From the NCBI GenBank assembly GCA_001910725.1, contig MJGA01000001.1, positions 2,542,001 through 2,606,000 of the forward strand: a DNA stretch of 64,000 nt, written 5' to 3'. The first letter of the stretch is position 1, and every line of letters starts with the position of its first letter. A program made the position numbers and the translations under genes. Origin of the DNA: Phanerodontia chrysosporium. Lineage: Eukaryota; Basidiomycota; Agaricomycetes; Polyporales; Phanerochaetaceae. Of the stretch, positions 34,334-46,225 are shown piece after piece. Below the pieces are notes generated by a model. That model saw nothing but the letters and a program-made list of their open reading frames with translations. It searched no databases and was not told the origin of the DNA.

Positions 34334-35860
34334 CTAGGCTTGCATAGCAAGGCCCTTGGATGGAGCAGCATCGTTTGCAAAAGTGTTGTTATAGTACAGC
34401 GTTGGTCTATTCTTCACATCGAGCGCTTCACTTCTTTGGTTGGAGAAGCTTATCCTTGCTATGATAACAACAAATGAGAACAGTGTATGTGAGTAATCGC
34501 GAATAACACACCGTGGCACAGTGGGCGGGTTATCCGTGGGCGGAGCTTTGCAGGACACGATCTCCATTGGAAACTCAAGCTCAAGGTTGTTGCCAATGCC
34601 AGGAAATGCGATTTTCAACCGTCCACCATACTGCAACAACCCAGGTCAGACTAAGACACGCACGCATGCGAACACAACCCACCCCAAGCTCCATCTCCTC
34701 CGTCCGAAACGATGGCGTAGCGGCGATACGGAATGTCGACGCGAACGTCGCCTCCTGGCGCCAGCGGCCGCGGCCTGCGCCGTCGGCGGCGTCCTGGGAG
34801 AGCGGGCGCCATGCCTTCTTCTCGACGACGCGCGTGTGCGCGGGGACGCGCCCGGGGCGGAAGCAGTCGAAGCGGTCGAGGAGGTCGCACGTGAGCGCGG
34901 CGCGCTCCTTTGCGCAGCGCGCGTGGCGCGCGAGGCGGAAGTCGAGGTCGGGGAAGCGCGACGGCGGCGCGGGGAAGACGTGCGCCGCCTGCGCCTCCGC
35001 GGCATCCATCACGCGCGACGTCGTCACGACGCGCAGCGTGAAGGGGATGTCCGTGTCCGTGGGGAAGACTCGTATGTCGGGCACGGCGAGCTGTGTCCAG
35101 AATTTCCGTCAGTCATGGATGCCTGAATAATGTGGGCAGCGGGGCACGCACTGATGCAGACACATGCGAGTATTCGCCCCACAGTCCCCTGCGTATGTCC
35201 TTCTCAGCGTGGACAGTCTTCCACTCTCCTTGCCAGGGACCCGCGCTGAGCGTCTCATGCAAAATAGCACCTTTCCTGCTACCCGGGACGACGCTGATAT
35301 GCTCCTCAACGACCTGGTTTTTGTGTATCCCTGGTCGCCTTGCGGTTATCACCAGGGAATAGACGACAGAGCCCGCCCAATGGGAACTGATGATCTCGCA
35401 GGAGGGGGCAGATTGGGCGGCAGTAAGAAGGAGAATGGTATGGGAAGCACTTCGGGCTGTCCCATACCCTGGTGCCAGACGGACATGCCCTCGGAGAGGA
35501 GGTCCATAGTCGGTTTCACTTTGGCGTTGACGGACTGCACGGGGCGAGCGGTGTCTCCGACTGTGGGTGACGTAGTGGAGTTCGTCCTCGCGGGCGTTCT
35601 ACGTAAGAGTACACATGATCAGTTGGGTGCCGACACAAGTGTAGGGTTGTGATCCTACACGTAGAGTGCGCCCTTCAGCTCTAGGCGGATGTCTTCCACT
35701 CTGGCCTTTGCGAGGCCAACGATATCTAGCTGCACGAAGCCATCAATGCGTTCTCCCGCGAGCCGCTGCGTCGATCATAGTCGAGGTTGCAAAGGACCAT
35801 ATGGAATGGGCGAAAGGCGCTGTGCAGGAGTTGGGGCGGGGAAGAAAGGAGATTAGTGCG
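34334..35860 (-). CDS. Arrestin-like protein
   Basis: Arrestin-fold adaptor, a class that often links membrane cargo to ubiquitin ligases. The N-domain exon reads AGERIDGFVQLDIVGLAKAR then VEDIRLELKGALYV, the family's early signature. Further exons: FSFLLPPNLPPPARSSVPIG, VYCLVITARRPGIHKNQVVE, and the C-domain with VPDIRVFPTDTDIPFTLRVV, FASTFRIAATPSFRTEEMEL and YGGRLKIAFPGIGNNLELEF. A short tail with ALDVKNRPTLYYNN ends at 34334-34336. The first coding exon, upstream of about 35790, could not be placed; an ATG-containing piece near 35940 is one candidate. I saw no PPxY motif with confidence. Substrate and ligase partner are unknown. Confidence 0.7.
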
Positions 35861-36836
35861 TAAGTGATAACCCGTTGTTATAACCGGAGTAACCTAACCG
35901 AACGCTGCCGCAGCGGTACTCCGAACAGCCATCATCACAATAGAAGTAATGCGCATGGACAGCCGTGTCTCGGTACCGCAGTGACTGCGGTCGGGAGTGG
36001 CTGACCATGGAGCAGAATGTGAGAATAAGGTTCGCGAGCACAGCCGAGATCTGCACCTACCATGGGCAAGCCCCGTGGCTTGAAACCATCAGGTTACACA
36101 GCACGTCTAGGAGACGTTCCAGGCATGTAAAGAGCTTTGGGAAGCATCACAATCTCCATCATGGCTTACAGCGTACAGTAGGCGCAGACGCATGCCACTT
36201 GATCAGCTACTTCGCTGGAAGCCACTGACACAAATGGCAGCCAACTCTATGTTAGGGCGCATACTCGAGCTTGTTGAACTGGAACAGTCGTGATCACGAC
36301 TGTGTCTGGCGCGCCCGGGTACATCGAGGGATTCGCTGCGGACTAGCTATCACAAGCACGAAATCTGTTGGCAGTCCATATCAGTCCAATGCTTGCCCAC
36401 AATGCAGCGAACGCACGAAAGGTGATGTCCAAGCGTATTGCAGCGAATTGATGGTTTGGGCCTGTAACTAGTTGTAGCACTCAGGATACTTCTATGCTGT
36501 ACTTGATGTTGGTAAGGGTATCGCAGTCGTGACTGTTCATTGGATATCTACCAAACGGCGTTGAAAGCTGATGACTGCGTACACGACAGGCACCAGGCAA
36601 AGTCCTGCCATCACCTAACGATGTTCCAGCTTCCCCTCTTAACCTCCGACAGGCCAATAACCCAATATAATCACGAGATGGCCTGGGCTTGACGTGCTTC
36701 CTCTAACGCCTTGGCGTGCCATGCCATTTTCGGCGCATATACCCAGGTCTGCGCTAGCGTTGCGTAGCTGGAGGCGGGGATAGGGTTTGTTAACTCGTGT
36801 TGGTCCCAGAGGATCTCAGATTCACGATGGCGTAGT
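35861..36836. other. Intergenic, nothing clear
   Basis: It may include the missing 5' exon of the arrestin-like gene at its left edge. The remainder (36060-36836) has only short open frames without motifs. Confidence 0.35.
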
Positions 36837-37653
36837 CTACGAAGCGGACTCGGCGGGTACGGTGGGCTCTAGTGGCTTGGCGAGATCCGCAACCTTGCTC
36901 TGGACGTCCGTGGCATGCTGTGCAAAATCACGGACTGAGCATGGCACATTACTGTCAAGGTAGAGTGCACGCACCTTCATAAGCTCGTCAATCTGCACCT
37001 TCACCTTGTCCATGGTGGCAAGTCTCGTCTTGCTCTCCTTCAAGAGTTCGTCTTTCAAGGCCTGCAATCGCTTGCATTCCTTATCGAGTCTAAAGCAGCT
37101 TAGCGCTTTGCAGAACAAACATTGTAGATGATGCTTACCGCTGTCTCTCCGCGAGTTCAAAGTTGAGTTGGTTCAACATGAGGCTATGTTCATTGTTGAG
37201 AACCTCTCCGTTCGCATCTCCTCGGGTGCATGTTCCAGGAACTCTTCAAGGGAATGCAGAGGGATATCTTGGTATATTGACCTATAGGGTCCGGTTACCC
37301 AAGCGCGTCCACGCACTGAGTTGAATGGCGACTCACGCAAACTGCCTGCACTTTTCGATCTCACGCTCGAGGTGACGCTTCTCATAGAGCAAGTTCTGGA
37401 GTCCAAGATAGGTCTGGTCCATATCATGGCGCATCTCCGCGGTTGCCTGCTTGTGCGCACGCGTTGCGGCGTTCGCGGCACGGTTGAGGGCCTTCAGGCG
37501 GGCGAAGAGCGCACCCGCGCGGATCTGGACGGAGGACGGCTCATGGTTGAGATAGGCGGAGGAGACGAGGTCGCGGAGGCTGTCTATGACGGCGTCCGGG
37601 GACGCTGGGAAGACGTGTTGGGCGGCGGCGTTGGTGGTGTCGACGAGGGCCAT
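36837..37653 (-). CDS. THO complex subunit 5 homolog (THOC5/Fmip1 family)
   Basis: THO couples transcription to mRNA packaging and export. ATG at 37651-37653 begins MALVDTTNAAAQHVFPASPD. The THOC5 core is clear: YLGLQNLLYEKRHLEREIEK and CRQFA, then SIYQDIPLHSLEEFLEHAPE, NEHSLMLNQLNFELAERQR, and LDKECKRLQALKDELLKESK with TRLATMDKVKVQIDELMK, a coiled coil. It ends VADLAKPLEPTVPAESAS, with stop at 36837-36839. At roughly 210 residues it covers only the N-terminal coiled-coil part of animal THOC5, as in several fungi. One base is missing near 37201-37210, where PEEMRTE should run into EVLNNEHSLML. It is divergent with G6PD across a short shared promoter. Confidence 0.82.
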
Positions 37654-37940
37654 GGTCGGGAGGAAGACGCGGACGAGTGCCGGAGAGCGTGGGCCAGTGG
37701 CCGGGGGACGGTCCCGTGCGGCCGGACCGATGGGAAGGCGTGACAGAGGACTAAGCGGGGTCGCTGGGGGTGACGCCGTGACAGGATATGATAAGGAGAT
37801 GATGCAAGCGTGACCCTGCCGGGCGCTCGCGCATTCGGGGTTCGCCATGGGATTATGCAGCTTTATAGCCAGGCATCGTCCTGCCAAAGTCCTACACACC
37901 CCTCTCACCACCGTCTCTGTCCCAGCCTTCCTCCATCACC
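37654..37940. promoter_or_regulatory. Bidirectional promoter between THOC5 and G6PD
   Basis: Only 287 bases separate the two divergent start codons, so both promoters must lie here or overlap the first exons. CTTTATAGCC at 37861-37870 sits about 75 bases before the G6PD ATG and could be its TATA element. A GATATGATAAGGAGATGATG stretch near 37785-37804 contains GATA-like sites. Confidence 0.5.
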
Positions 37941-39814
37941 ATGCCGCAGCGGAACCGCTCAGACTCTGGCACCATCCCCTCCATGGAGGGCACACACCAC
38001 GAGCTCCGGGACAACACCGTCATCGTCGGTGCGTACTCGGAGCACGCTTTCCTCCTCGAGCCTGCGCAATCTAACACGTAAGGCTAGTCCTCGGTGCATC
38101 GGGAGATCTTGCAAAGAAGAAGGTGCGCACACATCGCGTGAATCACGCTAATCAAGAGTCTTACGTCTGGTCTAGACGTACCCAGCCCTCTTTGGCCTCT
38201 ACCGCAGGGGATACCTCCCCAAGGGTGTCAAGATCGTCGGATATGCGCGTACCAAGATGGACAACGCCGAATACCACAAACGCATCACATCCTACATCAA
38301 AGATGTCGAGGACGATGAGGGCAAGCAAAAGCTAGAGGAGTTCAAGGAGCTCAGCACCTACCAAAGCGGCGGTTACGAGGACGGCGAGTCTTTTGACAAG
38401 CTCAACAAGTACCTCCAGGAGATCGAGAGCGGCTTCCAGGGTAACGAGCGCCACCGTCTTTTCTACCTCGCTCTTCCCCCCAGCGTCTTCATCCCCGTGG
38501 CGCAGAACTTGAAGGAGCACTGCTACTCCCGCGCTGGCATTAACCGCATCATCGTCGAGAAGCCCTTTGGAAAGGACTCGGCCAGCTGCCGCGACCTCTT
38601 GAACGCGCTCAAGGAGCACTGGACGGAGGACGAGACGTTCCGTATCGACCACTACCTCGGCAAGGAGATGGTGAAGAACCTGCTCGTGCTGCGCTTCGCC
38701 AACGTCGCGATGAACGCAGCCTGGGACAAGAACTCGATTAGCAACGTGCAGATCACCTTCAAGGAGCCGTTTGGCACTGAGGGCCGTGGCGGGTACTTTG
38801 ACGAGTTCGGCATCATTCGCGACATCCTCCAGAACCGTGAGTCGCGTCTGCCGTGCCGGGTGACGCGTACTGACGGCCCCCACAGACTTGATGCAGGTGC
38901 TCTCTATCCTGACGATGGAGCGCCCAGTGTCGTTCGCCGCGGAGGACATCCGTGACGAGAAGGTACGCGTTACGCGCGCCTATGTCGTCACTCAGTCCGT
39001 CTTACCAAGCCTCCCCAAAATTCGTGTGAATTTAGGTCAAGGTCCTGAGGGCCATTCCTCCGGTCGAGCGCGAGGACACGCTTCTCGGACAGTATGTCGC
39101 TGCGAACGGCAAGCCCGGCTATCTCGACGATGATACCGTCCCACCCAACTCCGTGTGCCCGACCTTTGCCGCGACGACGCTGTGGATCCACAACCCACGG
39201 TGGGAGGGTGTTCCGTTCATCCTCAAGGCCGGCAAAGGTGCGCGAGCATTCTCGGATCGCACACGAGCGTTGCTGACTGAGCTGCCCGCCCCAAAGCGCT
39301 GAACGAGGCCAAGGTCGAGATCCGCATCCAGTTCAAGGACGTGACGCAGGGCATCTTCAAGGACATCGCCCGCAACGAGCTCGTCATCCGCATCCAGCCC
39401 GCGGAGGCGATGTACCTGAAGTTGAACACGAAGACCCCCGGCCTGCAGACGCGTGCGATCCCGACCGAGATGGACCTGACGTACAAGCGCCGCTTCACAG
39501 ACGTGTACATCCCCGAGGCGTACGAGTCGCTTATCCTCGATGCGCTCCGCGGCGACCACTCCAACTTTGTGCGCGACGACGAGCTCGACGTCGCCTGGAA
39601 GGTGCGTCTCGCGCCACGCGCGCGCTGTGTCGCAGAGCGCACGCTGACGCGCCTACGCGCCCCTCTACAGATCTTCACGCCGATCCTCCACTGGATAGAG
39701 GGCAAGCACGGCCCCGCGCCGAGGCCTGTGCCGTACCCGTACGGCTCGCGCGGACCAAAAGAGCTCGACACGTTCATCCAGAAGTATGGCTACAAGCGCG
39801 CCGCCGAGGGATAG
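37941..39814 (+). CDS. zwf1: Glucose-6-phosphate 1-dehydrogenase
   Basis: First enzyme of the oxidative pentose phosphate pathway; makes NADPH and 6-phosphogluconolactone in the cytosol. ATG at 37941 gives MPQRNRSDSGTIPSMEGTHH. Splicing restores the coenzyme motif VVLGASGDLAKKKTYPALFG. The active-site signature RIDHYLGKEMVKNLLVLRF is intact, with IIVEKPFGKD before it and NVQITFKEPFGTEGRGGYFD after. C-terminal blocks: DLMQVLSILTMERPVSFAAE, PTFAATTLWIHNPRWEGVPF, ILKAGKALNEAKVEIRIQFK and WKIFTPILHWIEG, ending QKYGYKRAAEG with stop at 39812-39814. Length near 510 residues is normal. Short introns interrupt at least five places and no frame error is needed. Confidence 0.95.
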
Positions 39815-40417
39815 TGCGTATCTTTTGGCCTTGCCAACTCCGATTCGCGTTACTGACAGATACCCATTGTGCAGCTCGTGGCCCGTCACGAACATGTCTG
39901 CACTCTAAGTTACCAGGCAAACAAGAAGCAATAATGAGAATACCAAACGTGTACGTCTACCCCAGCGCTGTGGGAAGGAGGAAAGGAAGGCATAGACATA
40001 ATTGACCGACGTCCAATGTACTACGTACGTACGAATGCAAGTGATTTTGTGCAGCTGTGATGGATATCGTATTGTGCGTGCATCGTCTCCTGGGTTATCT
40101 GCGGTTACGCTGTCTCTCGAGGAATGAATTGATATATTACAACAACGGGCGAGCCCGGACCTGTACAGAGTGCGTGTTCATAATACCAAATAATACAACG
40201 TCATGGGAGGAATTGTGAGATCGTCGCGTGCAGAGACGAGTAGGCCAAAGGGGTGTGATATGAGCCAACGATGGAGTAGGCGGGGAAAGAGGGGAGTTGC
40301 AAGGCGAAGGTAGCAGATAGAAGAGTGGAAGCTTCCGGATATGTGACACCAGGAGGTGCAAGCAGGTCGAAGATCGACTAGGCAGAATGAGGAACAATGT
40401 GAGCGTGACAAGAGGAG
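39815..40417. other. Convergent 3' region
   Basis: Lies between the G6PD stop and the Ubc8 stop. It contains AT-rich stretches (for example TTGATATATTACAACAACGG near 40128-40147) that may serve 3'-end formation. No gene is seen. Confidence 0.4.
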
Positions 40418-41305
40418 CTAATCGTCCGCCGGCTGCTCGTCGTCCTCGCTTATGCTGCCGATGTCGCTCATCTCCTCGTCCTGCTCCTCCTCTTCGCCGT
40501 CGGCTGCCGCATCGGCAGCTTCCTTCGTTGCAAAGCGCTGCACGTACTCTGGCGAGGGCGTAAGAGGTGCCTATCAAGGGAGTGGTAGAATCGCTTACCC
40601 TTGACCTTTGCTTCATACTCCTTGGGGTGGCGCATCAGCAGCGCAGCTGCCTCACCGTTAAGCGGGTCATTTGGGTTTGGGTATCGGAGGAGCTGGGGCA
40701 GAAAAACCTCGAAGATGTTGATCATATCTATTCGAATGGTCAAAGGTCGTCCGGGACGACGTGCATGGCTACGCACCAAACATTGGCGACCATGTCTGGT
40801 TGATGACATCGAGACAGACTGAGCCGCTTCTGGTCGATCTGGTAAGCGTGTATAGGCAGACACTGCACCAGAGCACGTACAATTCATCAATATTCGGGTG
40901 GAATATCTTGTTCATGAAACCTATGCTGGGGGACTTGAATGGGTATTGGTCCGGGAGCTCGACGTGAATCTTCCACACTCCGCCGGCGAAGGGTGCTAGG
41001 GAGAGGGACCGTCGATGAGCACAATCGCCCGCACCCTAGAAAAGGCACACCCACTCTCGGCAGGGCCGTAGAACCGCACGTAGAACTCCTGCATATTGTC
41101 GTTCACGAGGTTGACCTCGTAGTCGGACATGAGCCTGTGATAACCGTGGTCAGTGCCGAGTGGCGGGGCGCACGGGTGGGCGCGGGGCGACGCACAGCTT
41201 CATCACGTCGGTCTCGATGCGACGCTTGCTGGGTGAGCTGTATATACGCAAGGCGCTGCTGTCAGGACACGCTTCGCACGCTCAGGACGAGGGGGCACTT
41301 ATCAT
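40418..41305 (-). CDS. ubc8: Ubiquitin-conjugating enzyme E2, Ubc8/UBE2H type
   Basis: E2 enzyme; in yeast Ubc8 works with the GID/CTLH ligase in degradation of gluconeogenic enzymes. Exons read [52 protein letters not shown] and [34 protein letters not shown] holds the catalytic Cys, and [20 protein letters not shown] then [20 protein letters not shown] follow. An acidic tail ([20 protein letters not shown]) ends at 40418-40420, as is typical for UBE2H. The first coding exon is very short and not fixed; an ATG at 41303-41305 is one candidate. Short introns lie in the usual E2 positions and there is no frame error. Confidence 0.88.
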
Positions 41306-41984
41306 AGTAGCGTGTATGCGGGCGCGGGGTGTGTGCTGGGTGGGGTGAGCTGGGCGGGGGCGGTGCGGTGGTGGTGGGCGGAGGCAAGAGGCAGGGGAAC
41401 GCTGGTCGCGCGCTGGAGTGTGCCGGGAGACGGCTGGTCGCTGTGCTACGCAGCGGGAGAGGTCGATGTCCGTAGCGCCGGTGCTCTCCCGCTGTATTAT
41501 CCCGGCCGCCGGCTGTTTCGGCGCGGACCTGCGCGGTCAGACCGCCGACTCTATACACTCAAGCTCTACCATCTCGCCGTTATACTCAGCATTCGAGGCA
41601 ACCACCGCGCGAATAGCCAGCTAGAGACGAAGCCGAGGCGCAGGATTTCGCAGCGCAGTTTATTACGTTTTAGCTGATATTTTCATCCGTTCAGGACGCC
41701 TCATCGATCTCCGCAACATAGTGGCGAAAGATACCTCGGAGCCTGCGTATGCGAAAGCTACTAGCCTCTCTCGTGCAGTCCACGAGGCATAACCGTAAAT
41801 CATGGAACTTAGCCAACGGTGTTCTCGCGTATGGCAATTCTCGTAAAAATGCCGACAGACATCGTACATCCTCTCCCACCCAATCACCCACGCGGCGAAA
41901 CCTAGTGTGCTTGCATTGCACTAGAATGTATTGGTGATTATAGTCCTCACTCTTCATCTTGCTGTCGATCTTCTTGCGACAGGT
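41306..41984. other. Intergenic, nothing clear
   Basis: The left part is the promoter side of Ubc8. A minus-strand open frame at 41691-41957 has no motif I recognise. No RNA gene or repeat is seen. Confidence 0.4.
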
Positions 41985-42560
41985 TTAGTACCAGGACCAC
42001 TCCTCGACGACACACGCAGCGGCGTCATGCGAGCATGGATAGGGCTTCCGCCCGCGCGTCGTGCCTGCTTCTTTCCTCGGGGCTCCGACGCTCGCCTCGG
42101 CTGCCCTTCCAATCTCGACGGGCTGCTCCCTAAACGCACGGGTTGCCACTAGGACGGCTAGATGATGCCCGTAAGCACACGCTCGGATCTGGCTGCATAG
42201 GGGAACGGAGACGCACCTAGGCAGAGGAGTCCAAACCCGACAATCAGGATCAGCTCCTCTTGTGTCTGCGACAGGAATCGGCCGTCTGTCGGTGGTGCAT
42301 CCAGACACTGTCGCACCAGAGTCAGTTTACTGACACGTGCGTGTACTCGACGAACGCGTACAAGAGGGCCATGCATGCCAGCGCAAGCACCGCGACAGTT
42401 GTTTGCGTCAGGCTGTAGAAGTCTACCGTGCGGAGTCTCTGTCAGTCGCTGCGGTCTGGCTGTACCTCCGGGTCCTTACGAGTGGCAGCAGGGATGGCGC
42501 GCGCAATGCCGACCGCGACCAGCGCGGCACCCGCCGCTAGAACACACTGTCAGTTCCGCT
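41985..42560 (-). CDS. Small multi-pass membrane protein, MARVEL-like (cluster copy 1)
   Basis: Exons on the minus strand give hydrophobic segments: VLAAGAALVAVGIARAIPAA, then LTQTTVAVLALACMALLYAF with VEYTHV, then LILIVGFGLLCLAVLVATRA. A soluble tail with VEIGRAAEASVGAPRKEAG ends EEWSWY, stop at 41985-41987. An intron of about 60 bases (GTGCGT...CTAG) joins LCL to AVLVATRAF. The layout (several helices, short loops, small exons, charged tail) resembles the two neighbouring tetraspan genes. I could not place the first helix or start codon, so the 5' limit is approximate. The function is unknown. Confidence 0.45.
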
Positions 42561-43034
42561 GCATTCGACTCGCCCTCTCTCCCTTTACGGACCTGCTGCG
42601 ATCGATTGCAGGGGGTGTCCCCTGAAGAGCGGTCTATCGTGATGCGACATCCTAGAGGGTTGGCACGAAAAGGAGAAGTGCAGCTAGGGTTCTTGCGGGC
42701 CCCCTGATATGCGTTTACGGCTGCTTGAGCACGCTCCTGCGGCTCGGCCGGGGACGCCTGACCCGCCCTGTTCCACGACACGCCTCGCGGAGGGCACGTT
42801 GCAATGGAGCCATCCCAACGCGGGGATAAACGCACAAGATTTGCCCGTAACAGCACAATAACACGCGTCCCGAAGGCAGCGGCCCTGGCGCGTTCTGATC
42901 CATGCGTTCACGTGCGTAACCTCGTCAATGTGGCTTAGTCTCGTAACATTTCGTAACTAATAGCCATGCTGTTTCTAACACAGTAGCAGTGTGTCGGGTC
43001 CATTTCTGTATCCGTATTTCGTCTTGCTGCGACG

Positions 43035-44160
43035 CTATACGCTTTGCACGACACCCGGCACCTGGGTGACCACAGGCGGGCGACCGTGCTGAGGTTGGAT
43101 GACGAGCGAATGTCCGGGTTGCTGCGACACGACGTATCCCCCGTTCACCATCTGCGGCTGACTGGGAAGCCTGTGCTGGATACTGCATCGGCGACCCGGC
43201 GGGGTACGCATAGTTGTAACGGCCAGGGCTCATGCCGCCGTTCTCCTCCATTCCTGGGTACTGGCCGAACCAGGGCAACTCCCAGATGGGCTCGAACCAT
43301 GCGCCGTACCGTCCAAACACCTTGGCGCGAGAGGCGAGTGTAATGAGGATCCAGAGGAAGATGGCGACTAAGGGCAGAACTGGTCAGTCCGGCGTTGGGT
43401 ATCAGGTGCAATGAAACTGACAGAGGCAGAAGTTCATCCAGGAGAATGCTTCGATGACCTTCATCTCGTAGCAGTAGGATTTTGCACTGACTAGTGAAGG
43501 AGAGCGTTCAATGATAGTCTCTCGAGGAATAAACTTCTGGACTCACTGGTTCCAGATTTTGTCGGCGTGCGCTTCCCCCCTAGTCCATCGCATTGCACGT
43601 TCCCAATGATGTCTCTGGAGAATAGTGAGACAATACTGTAACTTTCCTCGCTGCGTCACTTACGCTGACCAGGCACCCATCGCTAGGATCGCAGTCAGAA
43701 TTGGTAATCCATACCTAGGCGTAATTCTGCTTACCCAGCCAGAGTACTCCCAAGATGAACAGAGCAATCGCTTCGTATATCGGTTGAGACCATGCATTTC
43801 TAAGGGAGAGTAAGGACCGTTTATAGCACGGATGTGAATGGGGACTTGCAGTAGAAGGAACGCCAGTATCGTCAAGGATGGGACAATCAAGGCAAATATC
43901 GTGAAGTCCTCTGCAGCGATTCGCTCAGTTCGTTCTTCATACACAGGTAGCCGAATAAACGTACCATGGAGGTCGGGAAGGAACACGCTTGCTAGGTACG
44001 CATCGATCCCGAGAACGGTGACTGCCAGTAGAAAAACAGACGCTATTGAACTGCATGTTATCTTGAGCTCTTCGATGAAGTTAATCCGCACTCACTATGG
44101 CCGTACAGGCGCATATCTCTGAATAGCTGTGTCATCTAGATCCGCCGGAGACTATGAGCA
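43035..44160 (-). CDS. Tetraspan membrane protein, MARVEL-like (cluster copy 2)
   Basis: Membrane segments in order: SSIASVFLLAVTVLGIDAYL, EDFTIFALIVPSLTILAFLL, IYEAIALFILGVLWL and VLPLVAIFLWILITLASRAK. KSYCYEMKVIEAFSWMNFCL lies between helices three and four and resembles copy 3's FHAQYRVLEAFSFFNIILLW. The cytosolic tail is Pro/Gln/Tyr-rich (MEENGGMSPGRYNYAYP, then QQPGHSLVIQPQHGRPPVV), ending VPGVVQSV with stop at 43035-43037. The frame slips near 43157-43170, between QYPAQASQ and QPQMVNGGYVV. The first exon is uncertain; an ATG near 44155 is a candidate. Topology suggests a MARVEL-type protein of membrane domains, without proof. Confidence 0.6.
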
Positions 44161-45142
44161 CTCTCTCCGCCGGTGCGTGGCTCGACGACGCACCTCGGAG
44201 ACACCACTAGCAGCTCCAAGCTATGCAAGCCAAGTTTACTGTCGTCAGAATCGTGGGGGTCGTGAGGCGGGGGCTGTCCGGGTCGTGGTGGAAGCGAGGG
44301 AGGGATTCGGGGAGCGGCACTGTCAAGGTATATGAAAGGCGCGAGGTCCCTGCAAGCGACTGCACCTTGGTTCGCCTTTGAGGCAGTTCGGCTTCAAACC
44401 AAATGACGTACAGCGGGAGCTGAACCCATTGTATTCGCCGTGAACCAGTGCGAACCACGCGCCAACCTCGGGGCGCGCATCAAGCACCGTTATTCGAGTC
44501 TCCCACGCTAACCCTTCCCGAAACGCACTATCTTCCCACAGCGTTATTTGCCTTCTTCGCTGTATCCGAATGGTGGGACAACGGGTGAGACAATCAGTGA
44601 GACAGATGCAACATCGTGAATGTTGCTCAGCTGGCTCGAACAGTGCTTCACTGCCGTTGTGCAAATACATCCAAATAAAGACCGCCTAAGCGCTCGATTG
44701 ACTAACATATGTTCAGAATGATGCTAGGCTTGAGTCGCACAACGGCAGAGGATCCAATATGAGAGCTTGTGCACAGTACTTCCATCATGGGCTCGAGATG
44801 CTTTCGCTATCATTGCTCTGGGAGAAGTCTATGGTAAACCTAGGCTTACCCTCAGGATGCGGTAGCGATCCAGAAATCCTCGATATATCCGTGATTGCAG
44901 AGCCAGAAAACTAAAGTACCTGCGTACCCTCGGATAGTGAAGCCACCCTCCGCGGTCAAAATAACCCCATTCATCGAGTCAATATATCGTACAAGGAGCG
45001 AATGTGGTACGACGCCCAATGTTCCCTAGTATGTACAAGATCTATAATACAGCTCATGGCTTTCCGTGAATACATATTCCGTCTGGGCGGTGTCTCATCT
45101 AGGCGTGGGAAGACGTAAACAGGGTGCGAGCCAACACGTGCA
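44161..45142. other. Intergenic within tetraspan cluster
   Basis: Minus-strand open frames at 44207-44670 show no family motif and may be chance or leader sequence of copy 2. The rest (44700-45142) appears non-coding. Confidence 0.4.
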
Positions 45143-46225
45143 TCACCGCCGGGGCGATGCATCCCGCAGGTACTTGTCGCGCACCTGCCGCGCCGACTCG
45201 CCCACACGTGCAGGCTCGGGCTGCGTGTGTGGGATCATGTACACGTACGTCGGTGCCTCGTTCTTCGTCGGCGAGTCGCGGCGCGTCGCCGACGGGCGCC
45301 GCTGGTGGTTCCGCGACTGCGACGGACGCTTCTCCGGGACGGCGGGGCGCTTATCGGGGACGGGCGGCCGCCGGCCATACGAGCGGTCGACGTAGATCTC
45401 GTCGTTGGCGTATGCCTTCTCGGCGTACACCTTCTCCGAGTGCGAGCGGTACAGCTGGGGCTGCTGCGAGCGTGTCGACGCGCTGCGCTTCGCGTTGACG
45501 GGAGGGGGGAGCTTCCCGGTCTGTGCGTCCCGGCCGGCGAACCAGGGGAAGGCCGTGACAGACGACACCCAGACGTGGTTGTGGCCCCAGCGATGGTGCC
45601 GGATGGCAAGGTAGAGCAGCATTATGAGGAAGGCCCAGAGGAGAATAATGTTAAAGAATGAAAAGGCCTCGAGGACGCGGTATTGCGCGTGGAAGGTCTC
45701 GGTATTGACTGCGCGGGATGTCAGTGTCATGAGAGACATGATCGGATAACATACGTACACCCTGGAATCTCGACTGCCTCTGTTGCGTCGGCAGATGAGA
45801 AGCACTCGACTTCCGAGTCTCCCGAGTCTGACGAGCCGAGGAAGGCACCAAGAGCAAGCCAGAGGACGCCAAGCAGTCCCAAGCAGCCAAGTTCCACCCT
45901 CGTCGAAATGGGGTTCCTGTCCCTCCACAGACCGAAGCCAAGGAGAGCGATGAGGATAAGCAGACTTGCACTTGACACAAAGATGGCGAAGGGAACAAAA
46001 CGAGCTGCAGGCGCGCATTAGGGTCAGCTGCGTCGAGAACAATGAATCTACGCACTGAGGTCGGATGAAATAAGGATGTTCTGAAGGTGCACCGCGATGG
46101 CCAAGCAGACAATGGTCCAGATCAGGACCAGGACTGCATTCCGTTTGTTAGTCTCTGCGTTTCTCGTAGTCAACGCGACACGCACCATAAATACAGGCCC
46201 GAGCGATGTTGAACTTCGAAGGCAT
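45143..46225 (-). CDS. Tetraspan membrane protein, MARVEL-like (cluster copy 3)
   Basis: ATG at 46223-46225 starts MPSKFNIARACIYG, a common opening in basidiomycete MARVEL-like proteins. The four helices are VLVLIWTIVCLAIAVHLQNI, VSSASLLILIALLGFGLW, LGCLGLLGVLWLALGAFLG and FFNIILLWAFLIMLLYLAIR. Between helices 3 and 4 a loop with two Cys (ECFSSADATEAVEIPGC) faces the opposite side from the tail. The long cytosolic tail is rich in Arg/Pro/Ser (YGRRPPVPDKRPAVPEKRPS) and ends YLRDASPRR, stop at 45143-45145. Introns are short and no frame error is needed. It is the best preserved of the three tandem copies. Likely role is in plasma-membrane domains or trafficking, inferred from topology only. Confidence 0.7.
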
